A DNA stretch of 64,000 nt from Exophiala sp. HKRS030. Its lineage: Eukaryota > Ascomycota > Eurotiomycetes > Chaetothyriales > Herpotrichiellaceae. The stretch is from positions 1,612,001-1,676,000 of the forward strand of contig JAHWDD010000009.1 in the NCBI GenBank assembly GCA_023897205.1, in the 5' to 3' direction. Position 1 is the stretch's first letter, and each line of letters begins with the position of its first letter. Positions 19,211-32,131 of this stretch are shown piece after piece. Made by a program: the position numbers and the translations under genes. A model generated the notes under the pieces. The model ran no database searches and was not told the DNA's origin. It was given only the letters and a program-made list of their open reading frames with translations.

Positions 19211-21499
19211 TCATGCTCTGCGGTCGTTGCGGCTTGGTGAGTCTATTTCAGAGTATTTTCGTTTCCCAAGTCGGACATCTCGACCTCTGAGCGGAGATGA
19301 TGGTACTGGGGAACGGGCATCAGTGGAGTGGATAGACTTGGTTGCAGTTGCTCGGAACTGTTCGAGGAGCGCTGAATGTGTTGGATCTGAACTCTCGGGA
19401 TTGAGTTCATCAGCACTGTCCACGTCACCATACGCGCGACTGGATCGAGAACGAGGTTGCGACTCGCCCTGGCCACGATCTAGACGTGCAGATCTTGCGC
19501 GGCGCGTTGTGGTTCGCTCATAGTTCCCCTCGTCGTTCTGCTGATTAATCATTAACCCACTTATCGTCTCTTTCATTTGTGACGTGTCGGTGTACAATCT
19601 AAGCTGCGCACTCTGGGTTTCCGAGGTCTTGGCCATCATAGTGTCTAGTTCTTCTTTGATCTTCTTAGATCGGGTCTCAAGATCTGAGCGAACCTGCTCA
19701 AGCTCTCCCTGAAGCTTGGACATCATATTATCAAGGTTGGCGATATTTACCAAGCCTTGCTCGATTTGGGGCAGCTGTGGTATGACAGCCTTCAATATTG
19801 ATTGTCGAAGCTGACTAGTCTCCAGATTGTTGAAGCGGTGATCCAACCATCGGAAGTTGTGTCCCACAAGAGTGATGGCATCTTGAACCTTCTTCGCATT
19901 TGTCTCAAGCTCTTGGACCCTAGTGATGATGGCTGCACTGCTAGAATCATTCGCTGTTGACGCTTGCGAGGCTGGGTGCGGGGAGTTTCGAATTTCGAGT
20001 ACTTCTTTTTCCAAGGCCGTTATCTTAGACTTGAGTTCGTTTTCGATGCGTTCAACGGAAATGGCGTTATCAAGGGATGCTTTGAGAGACTCTCCTGCCT
20101 CTTTCAGACCTCGTCGCAAGCTGGTAGTCAGGTCTTCCTCGATACGCTTTACCTCCTTTGCCTGTCGCAAGCTGGTAGTCAAGTCTTCCCCGAGACGCTT
20201 TATCTCCATTTCCTGCCTGTCATTGCTGGCTTTGACCAAATCGAACTCAACGTTTTGCTGTTCAATCCTGTCCTCAATCTTTTTGGACACACTAGTCAGA
20301 GTCGATGCTTGATGATCGACCAAGCTCTCCGATATCTCGGACTTGAACAGATCAACGTTAGTGCTTAAGGCTTGGATCTCTGACTGCTGATCTGTTATTT
20401 GTCGGAACAATTTCGCGATTCTTTCCGACTGAGCATCTGTGGAATTATTGAGACTCTCGACTTGATCCTTTGTCGCATCCGCTGCCTTGGCCCTGGCTTC
20501 GCAGCTCTCTTGAAGCTGATCAAGCTCCTTTCGTAAGTTCTCGACCTCGCCATGGCGTAACTTGATGTCCTGCACCGAACCTACATTCTTCTCGATACTT
20601 GAAATCCTATCTACCGCCGCGCCCAGATCACCTTTTACGACCATAACCATAAGTTGAATACTCTTGCGATATTCCTCAAAGCCTAAAATCTTAGTTTCTG
20701 TAGCCTTGAAAGAAGCCTCCATCTCACACCGCACAGTCTTGACATTGCCCTCCATGGTCTTCGCGTGTTCGCCGTAAGAAGATTCCAGTCCTTTCACGCG
20801 GGCAGTGAGTGTTTTGATGGTGGATTCCTGGTCTAACGTGCGTTTCTTTAAATCGTCATTTTCTGCAGATACTTTGGTCAATTCGGCAGTAACCTTGGCC
20901 AGTTCAGTCGCAGTGGCATCCGATTTTTTTGACTCCGATGAGATTTGTGTTTGCATAGCGTTGAGTTTCTGTCGAAGATCGTTCAGCTCTGCCCGTTGGG
21001 CTTCAAACTCAGATGACTGTTTCGCTGGCTCATGTACAAGAATACGGAGAATATTTTCAGGTTCAGCAGCAGCGAGATGTGCTTCTTCCGCTTTCTGAGC
21101 AGCTTCGAACTTCTCCTGGGCATGTTTTAAATTCTGAGCCGCTTGACGAACCATAAGAGGGAATTCTGAATAAGTACGTTGAGTATGTTCGTATGCATCT
21201 CCATGCTGTTGCAAAGACCTTTCTACCGCTTCCCGTTTGCGTGACAGTAGCCTCCCATCAATTATGTTACATAGCATGGGCATTAACGCCGTCCCTCGAT
21301 CAGATGAGCTGAACCCTGGAGGCGGAGCTGCTGTAACCCTTGTCTCTGGTATGTTTCCATCTCTTACATCGGGAGATTTGTTTTTCTCGGGCGAAGCACT
21401 GGACGTGGACTTGCTGGCATTGTGCAACACTTGCCTCCGAAGAAGTCTAGGGTCTTTTGGATTGACATGTGCAGCCACGATACTGCTTGGAGCCGACAT
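19211..21499 (-). CDS. Uncharacterised long coiled-coil protein
   Basis: A single intronless frame of 762 residues from ATG 21499 (MSAPSS); in-frame ATGs at 21505 and 21565 would add 2 or 22 residues. I do not recognise the family. After a Pro/Ser-rich N-terminus (1-90), nearly everything from about 100 to 650 is Glu/Lys/Gln/Leu-rich heptad-like coiled coil. The tail is Ser/Arg-rich with a basic KRKYSE cluster that could be a nuclear signal. A 51-nt tandem duplication at 20115-20208 encodes two near-copies of the EDLTTSLR segment. It has no membrane helices. It is divergent from RVB2 with a 496-nt shared promoter. A structural or nuclear scaffold role is possible but unsupported. Confidence 0.7.
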   Translation of the reverse strand: MSAPSSIVAAHVNPKDPRLLRRQVLHNASKSTSSASPEKNKSPDVRDGNIPETRVTAAPPPGFSSSDRGTALMPMLCNIIDGRLLSRKREAVERSLQQHGDAYEHTQRTYSEFPLMVRQAAQNLKHAQEKFEAAQKAEEAHLAAAEPENILRILVHEPAKQSSEFEAQRAELNDLRQKLNAMQTQISSESKKSDATATELAKVTAELTKVSAENDDLKKRTLDQESTIKTLTARVKGLESSYGEHAKTMEGNVKTVRCEMEASFKATETKILGFEEYRKSIQLMVMVVKGDLGAAVDRISSIEKNVGSVQDIKLRHGEVENLRKELDQLQESCEARAKAADATKDQVESLNNSTDAQSERIAKLFRQITDQQSEIQALSTNVDLFKSEISESLVDHQASTLTSVSKKIEDRIEQQNVEFDLVKASNDRQEMEIKRLGEDLTTSLRQAKEVKRIEEDLTTSLRRGLKEAGESLKASLDNAISVERIENELKSKITALEKEVLEIRNSPHPASQASTANDSSSAAIITRVQELETNAKKVQDAITLVGHNFRWLDHRFNNLETSQLRQSILKAVIPQLPQIEQGLVNIANLDNMMSKLQGELEQVRSDLETRSKKIKEELDTMMAKTSETQSAQLRLYTDTSQMKETISGLMINQQNDEGNYERTTTRRARSARLDRGQGESQPRSRSSRAYGDVDSADELNPESSDPTHSALLEQFRATATKSIHSTDARSPVPSSPLRGRDVRLGKRKYSEIDSPSRNDRRA

Positions 21500-21995
21500 G
21501 TTCATGTATTCTGCCCCACACCATACCGAGAGACTTGAGAATGGCGGCACTCTCAAGGAGAACACTGAAGCTATCGATCGAGTTTATTTGCTACAAGTTG
21601 TAGAGACCCTAGGGCGCGATGGTGGGACTCTTGGGGTCCCAAAGTCGTAGAAGGAAGACTGTAAAGATAGTGACACACTCCAGGGGCGAATGTGCGAAGG
21701 TGCACTGGCCAGCGGAGCACTGGATAATCAACAACGATAACGGTGACTTATTGTGAACAGTAAATTAATTGAAAATGAAGGTTGTGTGAAGTGCTAGACA
21801 TATGCCCCGTACCCCGGACGCACATGCAGTACTGAGGGCGGTTGGGATCAATGGTGATTTGGGAAGGTTTGCCGACGCGTCTGTCGCGAAATTTAACGGC
21901 ACCAGCGATGCACTTACATCGTGGCCGTGTATCATCTTTCTGCGTCTGTAAGCTGAGAAGGAGACTTGCAGCTTCCTAGTACTATTGCCACCAAC
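21500..21995. promoter_or_regulatory. Divergent promoter of coiled-coil gene and RVB2
   Basis: A 496-nt intergenic region shared by two divergent starts. No specific operator or gene could be recognised in it. Confidence 0.45.
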
Positions 21996-23514
<1,519 letters not shown>

Positions 23515-25063
23515 AGCATTCAGCCACCGCACTGCTTTGTAAAGCAGGAGATTCCAGTGGGCGATACTCTCCAATACGCTAAATTGTTCCAATATGGAAC
23601 AAAACGAGTACGTGGGACCATGCTCATGCTATCATAATCCAAGCAAGACATCTAGATATCAAGGGATCCAAAAAAAAAGGCCGGCTGTCACCAGTGTGAG
23701 CCGCGCCGCCAAATCAAACGTGCTGGACAAACCAGTCTCTGACAATCTATCAAAAACTGAAACCGAACCGGGTGCTTGAAAAAGAGACTTTGCCTTGCCC
23801 TTGGAGATCCCAAGGCAATGGACAGCGGACCGGTGTTACCATTATTGCAATTGATGTACAATAGCAAGGGGGCAGGGATCCAGGCTATTATGGACGGCAA
23901 TGGGATCAATGACAGGCCCCATTATGACTTAATTTGAAATGTTTGGACGTTCAAGAGAACACATTTTTTGAAAATCAATTGCAATGGATCGCATCTGGTG
24001 TAGTCTTAGTTTTAGTGTGATACTCATAAGTTCCTTATCATTCAGGGTTTGATACCCTCAGACCCATCTCGAGATTCCTCAACCCCATACGAGGCCCAAC
24101 GTGGGGTCAAATTGCATACTGTATACGCCGTAGGTACTCGTACTCTTTGCATGGGGCTGACATCCTCCTGCGAGGATCAATATCGGCTCCGTGGAGGGTC
24201 TGTGTATGGAGGCATGCTTCCAATTCAACTACAACAGTCAGCTTCGGTCCATGATACCAATAGAACTTGTGCAGTTCTAGCATCGGCAGCTTTTCCGTTC
24301 CATGGATATTTCTCGTATACCTTCACAACATGGCCATGATGAATGATCTTGAAGTCCACGTGGTTCCCGCTTAAACACACACACACACACATACAAAGTA
24401 CGAATTGACCGAGGATGCTGATCCCTCCTTCACAGAGACAGCCAAACAATGCATTACTTTCTCCAGAGAATCTCTGATCTCGACATCACTGCCCTTTTGC
24501 GTGTCCCACCAACGGGCATTTATTTTGCTCCGAGAGCACTGGAAGATCGGCACCCTTATGGGACCTACTTACACGGTTGTGATTTGGGGGTTCGCCGGGC
24601 CTCTGTAAAAGGGATCAAGCGTGGGAAAAGCCCCATACAGACTACTTAGTATACTGTGCGTTGGAGCCTTCAGCTATACCACTTTTATGCCGGCTGAACC
24701 GGTCATCTTTCGCGTCCATGGCCGCCGTGGGCGAAGAGCATAACCTGTTCGAGATAGATGGATCCCTGATTCTTTTCGGCTAACCGGGGCTCCAGACAAC
24801 TCCTCACCCTTCTCGGCAAGCAACGCTCGTACCGTATGGTATCGAGCACGAGTGATAAGTCAGGTCGGGAGGAAGATCGCCCATCCCCCATGCGAATATG
24901 GAGTCAATGGTAGGTAACGAGTGAGGCGCGGAGGCTCCCTGTGTGAATCTATCCGACAAGTCTCGCGCGTTCTTTTGTCCGGTTCCCTCCTTCATTTGCT
25001 TTCTATCCTCCATGGACTTGTGGTAAAATTTGGGAATTTTTCTGCATTTCTGAAGAAGAAGCC
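23515..25063. other. Gene-free region with a CA microsatellite
   Basis: About 1.5 kb with no frame that reads like protein. It contains an (AC)9 dinucleotide run at about 24374-24391. The right half is the promoter of the TRI12-type transporter. Confidence 0.55.
24374..24391. repeat. (AC)n microsatellite
   Basis: Nine tandem AC units in non-coding DNA upstream of the TRI12-type transporter. Simple-sequence repeats of this kind usually vary in length between strains. Confidence 0.9.
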
Positions 25064-27252
25064 ATGTCTGGACACTCTGGAGAGAAACCCTCCCGTGGCG
25101 CTGCTGAGGTCGAGATCGCCCGGTCTCCTGCTACACACCTAGAGGGAACTCGCCAAGCACCTTTCAACAGCAACGAAATACCCTTGGACCTGGACGACCC
25201 TCATCGAGCTGCCATCGAGGACAATCCCGAAAGGGCAGAGAAATTGACATGGACTACACTTTTGGCCGTCATTGTGAGTTTTCGACCAACTCCCTTCCCA
25301 CCCCAGCGGTGCTTTTACACCTTTTTGGTAAGAAACTCCTCGTTGACTCTTACTTCTCTTCAGTCTCTTTCTTTCTCATATGTCTGCCCGATATCGTGTG
25401 GATTCACCCTTGTCACGGGTATCTTGGTTCCCGTTGGGACAGACCTAGGTGATACAGAAAACATTTCTTGGATCGTTGGTGGTTGGTCAATTGCTTCATC
25501 CGTCAGTTTTTCCATTGCCGGTTCTCTGTCAGATATTTTTGGAAGACGATATACCATTGTCTCTGGAGAGATTCTTGCAATCGTCGGTTCGGTGAGTGAT
25601 GTTGAATCTTGCATTCCCTGATGTTCATGGGTGACTGTCATTCAACAAACCCTGTGTTCAGACACAAAAAGCTAATATCGTCAATAGATAATTGCATGTA
25701 CCGCCCAAAGCACGTTGACTCTCGTCGCTGCTTCCACGGTCATCGGTTTCGGCTGTGGTATCATCTTCGTCTCCTACGCTGGGATCCAAGAACTCGTCCC
25801 CAACAAATGGCGAGGTCTCCTTGGCCTGACTGAATGTGCCATGACTATCCCTTGGGCCGCGGCGGGCACGCTCATCGCCACGACACTCAACGCGAACACG
25901 GCCCAGAAATGGAGATGGTGTTATTACATCGGCATCATTTACGGCGTGCTCAGTATGATTGGAACTTTGGCTTTCTACTGGCCCCCAGAGCGCCCACAGT
26001 ACGACTACGAGAAATCCCGCTGGCAAGAGATCAAGGAGATTGACTATGTCGGTTTCACGCTCTACACGGGCGGCCTCACGGTCTTCTTGATTGGGCTCAC
26101 CTGGGCTGGAACACCCGACCACGCGTGGAAAAGTGCGAGTACCATTGCGCCGATAATCATTGGCATCGTCACGTTGATTGCGTGTTTCATTTACGATTTT
26201 ACGCTGGCGAAACAACCATTCTTTCCTCTACATCTGTTCAGACAGGTCCGAGAATTCACAGTCTTGCTTGTTGTCGTTTTTGTTGCCGGTAAGATTCAGG
26301 TTCATCTAACTCCTTCTCCTCCGTAACGTTTTTTGCCGTGATCGTTCTCGTCTCAAACTTCAAAGCCGGAGAAGAGTCCACCAAGCTAATCAGGTCAATT
26401 TACAAAACAGGCGCCGTCTTTTACTCATTTGCCGGCCTCCTCCCTCAAGGGTCGCAGTACATGTTCACGAACGACCCGATCCAGATCGGCGTGATTGCAC
26501 TCCCCAACGGCATCGCACAGGTCATTTTTGGCGGCCTCGCGACCATCGCGATGGGTCACATCGGCCACTTGAAACTCCAGGTCATTGTGATGTTGACCAT
26601 CCAGACCGTCTTCACCGCGGCGTACTCCGGAGTCGTCCCCGATAGCCGCGCGGGCTGGTCGGCCTTTCAGTTCTTCGGCAAGGGGGCCTTTGCGCTGATC
26701 ACGCTGCTCTGCTACGTGATTGCCGGTCTCAACGTGCCACTCCGCCATTTGGGTCTCGCTTCTGGCTTGATCGGCACGTTCCGATCCGGAGGCGGCAGCG
26801 TGGGCAACGCCGTGTTCAACACCATCCTCAACGGCGTCAAGGGCGAACAGATTCCGAAACGGGTCGCGGCCGTCGCAGTCGCCAACGACCTCGACGACCC
26901 CGGTGCACTGGTCGCGGCGGCCATGGACAACGCCGTCGGTGTACCAAATGCGTTTGCGACCGTCAGGGGCATCACCCCCGCGATCGAAGACGCGGCCGCC
27001 CGGGCCCTCAGGGAAGCCTACGCTTACGCCTTCAAGCGCGTCTTCTGGGCGAGTATCCCCTTTGGTGTACTGGCTATCGTCGCGGCATTCTTCATCAAGG
27101 ACCCGAGTCGGTATTTGACGAATCACACCGCGATCCACATGACCAAGGATTATTCAAAGAGTGCGGGTGCGTCTGTCAGTTATAAGCGGCATCATACCGG
27201 AGTTGAAACCGCTGGAGTTCGGGATGACTGTGATAGTAATAATAGTCCCTGA
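25064..27252 (+). CDS. MFS transporter, TRI12/DHA14-like
   Basis: Four exons: 25064-25273, 25364-25591, 25688-26288 and 26411-27252, giving 626 residues with about 14 predicted helices. Family wording is clear: VGGWSIASSVSFSIAGSLSD, IFGRRYTIVSG after helix 2, and FVAGAVFYSFAGLLPQ, the last restored by the 122-nt third intron. The first intron is 90 nt, a multiple of three, without a stop, so an unspliced message would stay open. The family includes the trichothecene efflux pump Tri12 and siderophore-iron transporters; substrate and direction cannot be told from sequence. No biosynthetic genes adjoin it, so a general drug-efflux or siderophore role is as likely as a metabolite-specific one. 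Confidence 0.87.
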
Positions 27253-27746
27253 GAGATGCCCGAGGGGATGGATGTAACCAGCCTAATGTGGAAATCTAGC
27301 CTTCCTCTTTGAGCGATCCGAGAGCGTTTTGCTCAGCCGACAGAACAAAGGATCCACGGGATTACGAGAGGAGACGACGACTCCGAGTCCAGACAGTAAT
27401 TCGTGAGTCCTGACAGGCACGATCTGCAGGAGATAGTGAGGCATGGGAATGGCATGTACCGTGTACAGTAGAGGCAAGAGTCGGCTTCGTAGTGCGCTTG
27501 GAATGAATCCCGAAAGACTTGATTGTTGGATTGACTCTTAACTTTACGGTAAATACGTAAAAAGAGGTTGATTCTTTCTTAAGCATCATTCATTCATTCA
27601 TTCATTCATATCAAGTAACCAACTGCCTACCAGGTAGGTGAGGTAGGTAGGTCTGCACTTATCGTGGGTACGTAGGCAAATACTTTGGGCACGCATTGAA
27701 GGGATCTTGCAATCATGCAATATCAACAAGACAGTAGAGAAACTCA
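27253..27746. other. Convergent intergenic region with ATTC repeat
   Basis: Roughly 500 nt between the 3' ends of the TRI12-type transporter and Arb1. It contains about five tandem CATT units (27588-27608) and a run of GGTAGGT-like repeats near 27633-27652. No gene seen. Confidence 0.6.
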
Positions 27747-29521
27747 TCACTCTGCCGCCTTGTCATCATCGTCATTATGATGATGACCACCACCAACGCC
27801 TCCATCACTAGTAGTACCCAGACGCTCTTCTGTCCCGTCAACATCGACATCGTCGTCGTCATCCTCCGTTGCGACATAGTCAAAGGCGCCCTTTCTCGGG
27901 CGTGGTGTGACCCAATCCAGCATAAGTTCGTTAGCGATAAATTCGTCAAACGAGGGAAACAAGTTCACGACATTATCGAAGAACATGATGCCGCAGCTCA
28001 ACATGTAGATTGTGGCTTCAATCTTGGTCCCGACGCGGAGGTAGGTCTGGAGGATCTCCTCGAGGAAAAAGACGTATTCCTTTGGCTTGACAGTGTTGTT
28101 TGGGCTTGTCGATGACACATACAAAGCTCGTTTCTCTTCGTCGGTGAGATCTTCGGGTTGCGAGTCTGGGTTCGTCCAGGCCTTGGCGTACACGCGGCCG
28201 ACAGGGCGAAAGTTGGACGTCGTTTGGGTGTAGATGGCCTTGCAGTCTGGTGTGGGAGGGACGATCCTGGTGATTTCGAAGCCGGCGATCTCTTCGACGT
28301 CGGTCACGGCCACTGGACTACCGGTTCTAACGGCGTCCAGGTAGGCCTTGTAGACAGACTCCTCGGCGGCGCCGGCCACGCCAAACGACATGACCTGTTG
28401 GGCCTCTTCGGGCTTCATCCCCACGAAGACGGCCTGCTGTTGAGGGTCCGGTTCCGTCTCCCAGTCCGTGAGCCCGTCGTAGTGTTCGGCGTAGTAGCCC
28501 CCAGACAGGGTCGAGCACGCGATGTTGAAATCGCCCGGGAGATGGCGTAGGGCCTCGGCGGCGTGCCACAGCTCCGGGCCCACGGAGCGACAAAAGTTGC
28601 GGGTGGCGAGGACTTCGGGGTGGTATTCGGGACACACATCGTGCTGGAGGAGATAGTCCATGAAGCGCTCGAGTGTTGTGGTCAGTGTGGACACTTGGTC
28701 GGGGGTATCGAAGCCGTAGATGGCTCGAGCTCGACGGCTGAGGAAGCTGTGCATGACGCCCTGGAAGTCGACATCGTACAAGCTCGTCGGGGAGGAGACG
28801 TCGTACTTGTCCTTGTTGGCCGAGGCTTGGGAGAGAACCGCGGCGGTTTCAGCGTTATCGAGGCTTTCAGTGTCCGGGGCGCCCTGGTATGCTCTGGGCC
28901 CAATTTCGACGCCGCCAAAAACGAGCCATTTGAAGAGCACGTCGCGACGTTCGGAGGTGAGTTTGCGTGTCCGTTCGAAGCGGCCTACTGCGGTGATGAT
29001 TCGGTCGACGAAAGGTATGGATCTGGTATGGGTTGTCAGTAGGCGGAGATGGTCAAACCAGGTTGTAGAAAAAGGAGCCACATCTTACGGATTGTAGAGT
29101 TCTTTGTTTTGGGCGTACTGGTCTGGGGTCATGGGTGAGTCTGCAAAAAAGTCCTCGAAGCCAGTGGGTTTGTCCTGAGGTGGTAGTCAGACTCGAGGCC
29201 TGTGAAGTTCTCGTCTTGGAGGTCACGGCATAGAGAGAAGTGTATTCTTACTGCTCCTCGTTGAGAGGCTGGCTTTTTCCTCCTCGTTTTCCTCTTCTTG
29301 GGTTCTAGTGGTGGAAGATCGACGGGTTCACCAAATTCATCGTCGCCTTCACCTTGAGGAGGTACAGCAGCTGGAGCCTCTATGGCAGCAGTCATACTGT
29401 CCCCGGTGTCCGCAGTGTCCGTAGTGCTGGCTTGTGGGATCTGGGTCTTCTCGGCATTCTGGTCATTGAGATCGACGGCAGCTACAGAAGCCGCCAACTC
29501 GTCGTCTTTAGTAGCAGACAT
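27747..29521 (-). CDS. arb1: Arb1-like subunit of the Argonaute siRNA chaperone complex
   Basis: Three exons on the minus strand: 29521-29252, 29174-29089 and 29022-27747, giving 543 residues. The N-terminus is acidic, then strongly basic (KKRKTRRKKP). The Arb1 core follows with its characteristic opening TGFEDFFADSPMTPDQY joined across the second intron to SIPFVDRI, then RRDVLFKWLVFGG. The C-terminus is Asp/His/Gly-rich. In fission yeast Arb1 and Arb2 hold Argonaute loaded with duplex siRNA and are needed for heterochromatin silencing. Its presence suggests this fungus keeps an Argonaute-based pathway; Argonaute and Dicer are not in the window. The gene is divergent from IPMK across an 850-nt promoter region. 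Confidence 0.82.
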
Positions 29522-30370
29522 GTTGGCCCTGACTTGTGTGGAGTATAAGCCAAGTTGAGGGAAGCAACAAAGCGCAGCAGAGTATCAACTCGGTGAAGAA
29601 GATGAAGCGAAGTTTGAGATGAGAAGGTCGAGAAGGAGAGATTGGTAAGTCGAGAGACAAAATCTTGGTGGTTTTGATGGCCAATTGATCACCTGATGAG
29701 AATACATACTGGGATTCAATAAAGGTGAAGTCAACACCGAAGTTTCAGATTGAAGCAAACATTGTTTACTTGACTGCAGTGATCTGTAGTGAGGCTCTCT
29801 GCATACACAAGTAAAAAAGGTCAAGATATTGATGTCGTCTACATTAGGCGCTATGTTAGGCTTTCATTAGGCTGGGGCCAAAAGTACCGTGCACCCGGCA
29901 CTATCAACCGGTACCTGAGTCTAAGTGTCTAGGTAAGTAGGAGTCTCCCCTAACGACCCCTATGACAACACCACAAAGTCACCCCCAACACACCGCACCC
30001 ACCTATACCGGCACTTACAATTATAGCCTAAAAATGAAGTCTCGCTAGCCTCAGCCGCCCGAACCACGACCGTCCACCCACGTTTTTGTGGCTGTGACCA
30101 GTTCCACGGTAGTTACATCCCGCGAACCAAAACGTCAGCGTTTCAGCTCGTCGATCTTTCGAAGAAATTCCAAGAAATCAAGGATTTGACTCCATCCTCC
30201 GGAACACAGGGATGATGCGCCCTCGGTACTTGGCCTCGTAGGGGCAGCTTCTTCATTCTCCCTGCCCACAGCATCATCATGTTCCTGTTCTAAACAACTC
30301 GCAATTGCGCCTTCCTTTCTCTCTGTGTCTTGTTCGATTCTCTCTACCACTCCAGCGCACCACCGCTGAG
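29522..30370. promoter_or_regulatory. Divergent promoter of Arb1 and IPMK genes
   Basis: An 849-nt region between two divergent starts. It contains no convincing ORF and no operator that I can name. Confidence 0.45.
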
Positions 30371-31710
30371 ATGGCGACCAACATTGTATCAACACCACCG
30401 CCCGGCAAGAAAGTCGCTCTCATGCCTGCAGAGTCGGAACTCGTTGCTTTTGACCACAGTGCTGCTGGACAGTAAGTTCTCTCCTTTGAACGTTACGTAC
30501 TACCCTTCCCGTTCTTCTTGGGTGAATGTCCCACTAACCGCGACCCAAACCCAGTCAAGGAATCAGTTCCAATGCTTCAGGCTCCCTGATAATCAAGCCA
30601 TGCACGCAAGCAGAGATCGACTTTTACGAGTCCGCCGAAGCACACCCTCTCTTCCAAGCCCACATGCCCACCTTTATCGGCTCGCTGTTGCAGCATGACG
30701 AACAGGACGCGCCCGACTCGACCGACCCCCTCTCCGGCGCCGCCGTGGTCAATGGCACAACCACCACCATGCCCTCCCCGACCCTGACCAAGCGCATGTC
30801 ATGGAAGCCCTCGGGTGGCAAGAAACTCTCGACCGGGTTGGCAATCGTACTCGAGAACGTCGCGGCCGGCTTCAAACATCCCAACGTGCTGGACGTCAAG
30901 CTCGGTGCACGACTCTGGGCCGATGACGCCCCGCGCTCCAAACGCCAGAAACTCGACGAGGTCGCGAAGCGCACCACGACAGGAAGTCTCGGGTTCCGCG
31001 TGGCGGGCATGAAGATCCGGCACGCAGAAGAGCCGACGACAGGGACGACAGAGACAAACACTACCAGTGCCACCACGCCACGACAAGTAGTAGAAGAAGA
31101 CCCTGCGCATGTCGAGGTCAAGAACGGATATAAATGCTACACAAAGTTCTACGGACAATCGTTCGACCAGCACACCGTTGTTGACGCCTTCACGACGTAC
31201 CTAGGCGGCGTACACCACGACCCCCGGCCGGGAAGGAAGACATTTCGCCGGAGACGTGGGCCGGAGATCGCCAGACGGCTTATCCGCGAATTGGAAAGCA
31301 TACAGTACATGCTCGAGAACGAGGAGAGCCGCATGTACAGCGCGAGCGTGTTGATGGTGTATGAAGGTGACGAGGACGCCATGGAGGTTGCGATACAAGA
31401 GGAGCAAAAAGCGGAACAGGAAATGCCGATTGAGCGTGAGGATGGCGATGGCAATGATCTTGAGCTCGACATGGACAGTAGTGGCAACAACACTAAAGCG
31501 GTAGAAGTTGTTGTTGGTGGTGGTGACGATGATGATAACGACATGATTGATGACGACGACGACGACGATGATGAAGTACCTCCAAAAGTCCACGAAGTCA
31601 GGCTGATCGATTTCGCACATGCCTCGTGGACACCTGGCCAGGGCCCAGACGATAACGCCCTCATGGGAGTCAAGAATATTTTGCGTATCTTGCGGGACTT
31701 GACTGAATAG
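30371..31710 (+). CDS. arg82: Inositol polyphosphate multikinase (Arg82/IPMK-like)
   Basis: Two exons, 30371-30471 and 30555-31710, giving 418 residues. The IPK signature PxxxDxKxG is present as PNVLDVKLG near residue 142. RMYSASVLMVYEG near 294 matches the family's S-[SL]-L region, and IDFAH near 385 supplies the catalytic/metal Asp. IPMK phosphorylates Ins(1,4,5)P3 to InsP4/InsP5 in the nucleus, feeding inositol pyrophosphate synthesis. An acidic insert of roughly 80 residues, including a run of eight Asp, lies just before IDFAH. The yeast enzyme also carries a poly-Asp stretch, linked to its transcriptional role with ArgR-Mcm1. The start ATG is the first in a good context after a pyrimidine-rich leader. 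Confidence 0.87.
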
Positions 31711-32131
31711 TACCTCTGTACACAAAAGATAAGAATAGAAGAAAGGGAAAAGGGAAAAAACGGCATGCCCGTATATGAATGACTGTGAGACCAAAACAGA
31801 CATCCAAAGTCATCCTAAGGTTTCAAAGTAAAGAAAATATACAAAAGTACACTGGAGGCGTTTGTTTCCATGCCTTTGGTTATCTTGAGGTACCTAGATC
31901 TAGAGGTAAATAGCCCAGGGCCGGGAACTCGTTGCTCAATCATCCAAGACCGAAAAAGCAGCTACTTGCTGTCTAATTTTTCAGCCTGGATCTGGGTTTT
32001 CAAAAGCTTTTTTTAAGCAGTAAGCCTTCATTCTTGAAGTATATGTCTTGTCCCCTGACGCCATCTGTAACCTGATCCACTTTGTGTATCCTCATCTCTG
32101 ATAGTTCGCGATGAAACGGAACAGCATGTCT
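31711..32131. other. Convergent intergenic region
   Basis: About 420 nt, AT-rich, between the 3' ends of IPMK and CLP1. It probably contains both 3' UTRs. No gene seen. Confidence 0.6.

Noticed and set aside
28158..29042. Long plus-strand frames opposite Arb1 (130 and 159 codons).
   Set aside because: They are antisense shadows of a GC-rich conserved coding region whose minus-strand product matches a known family.
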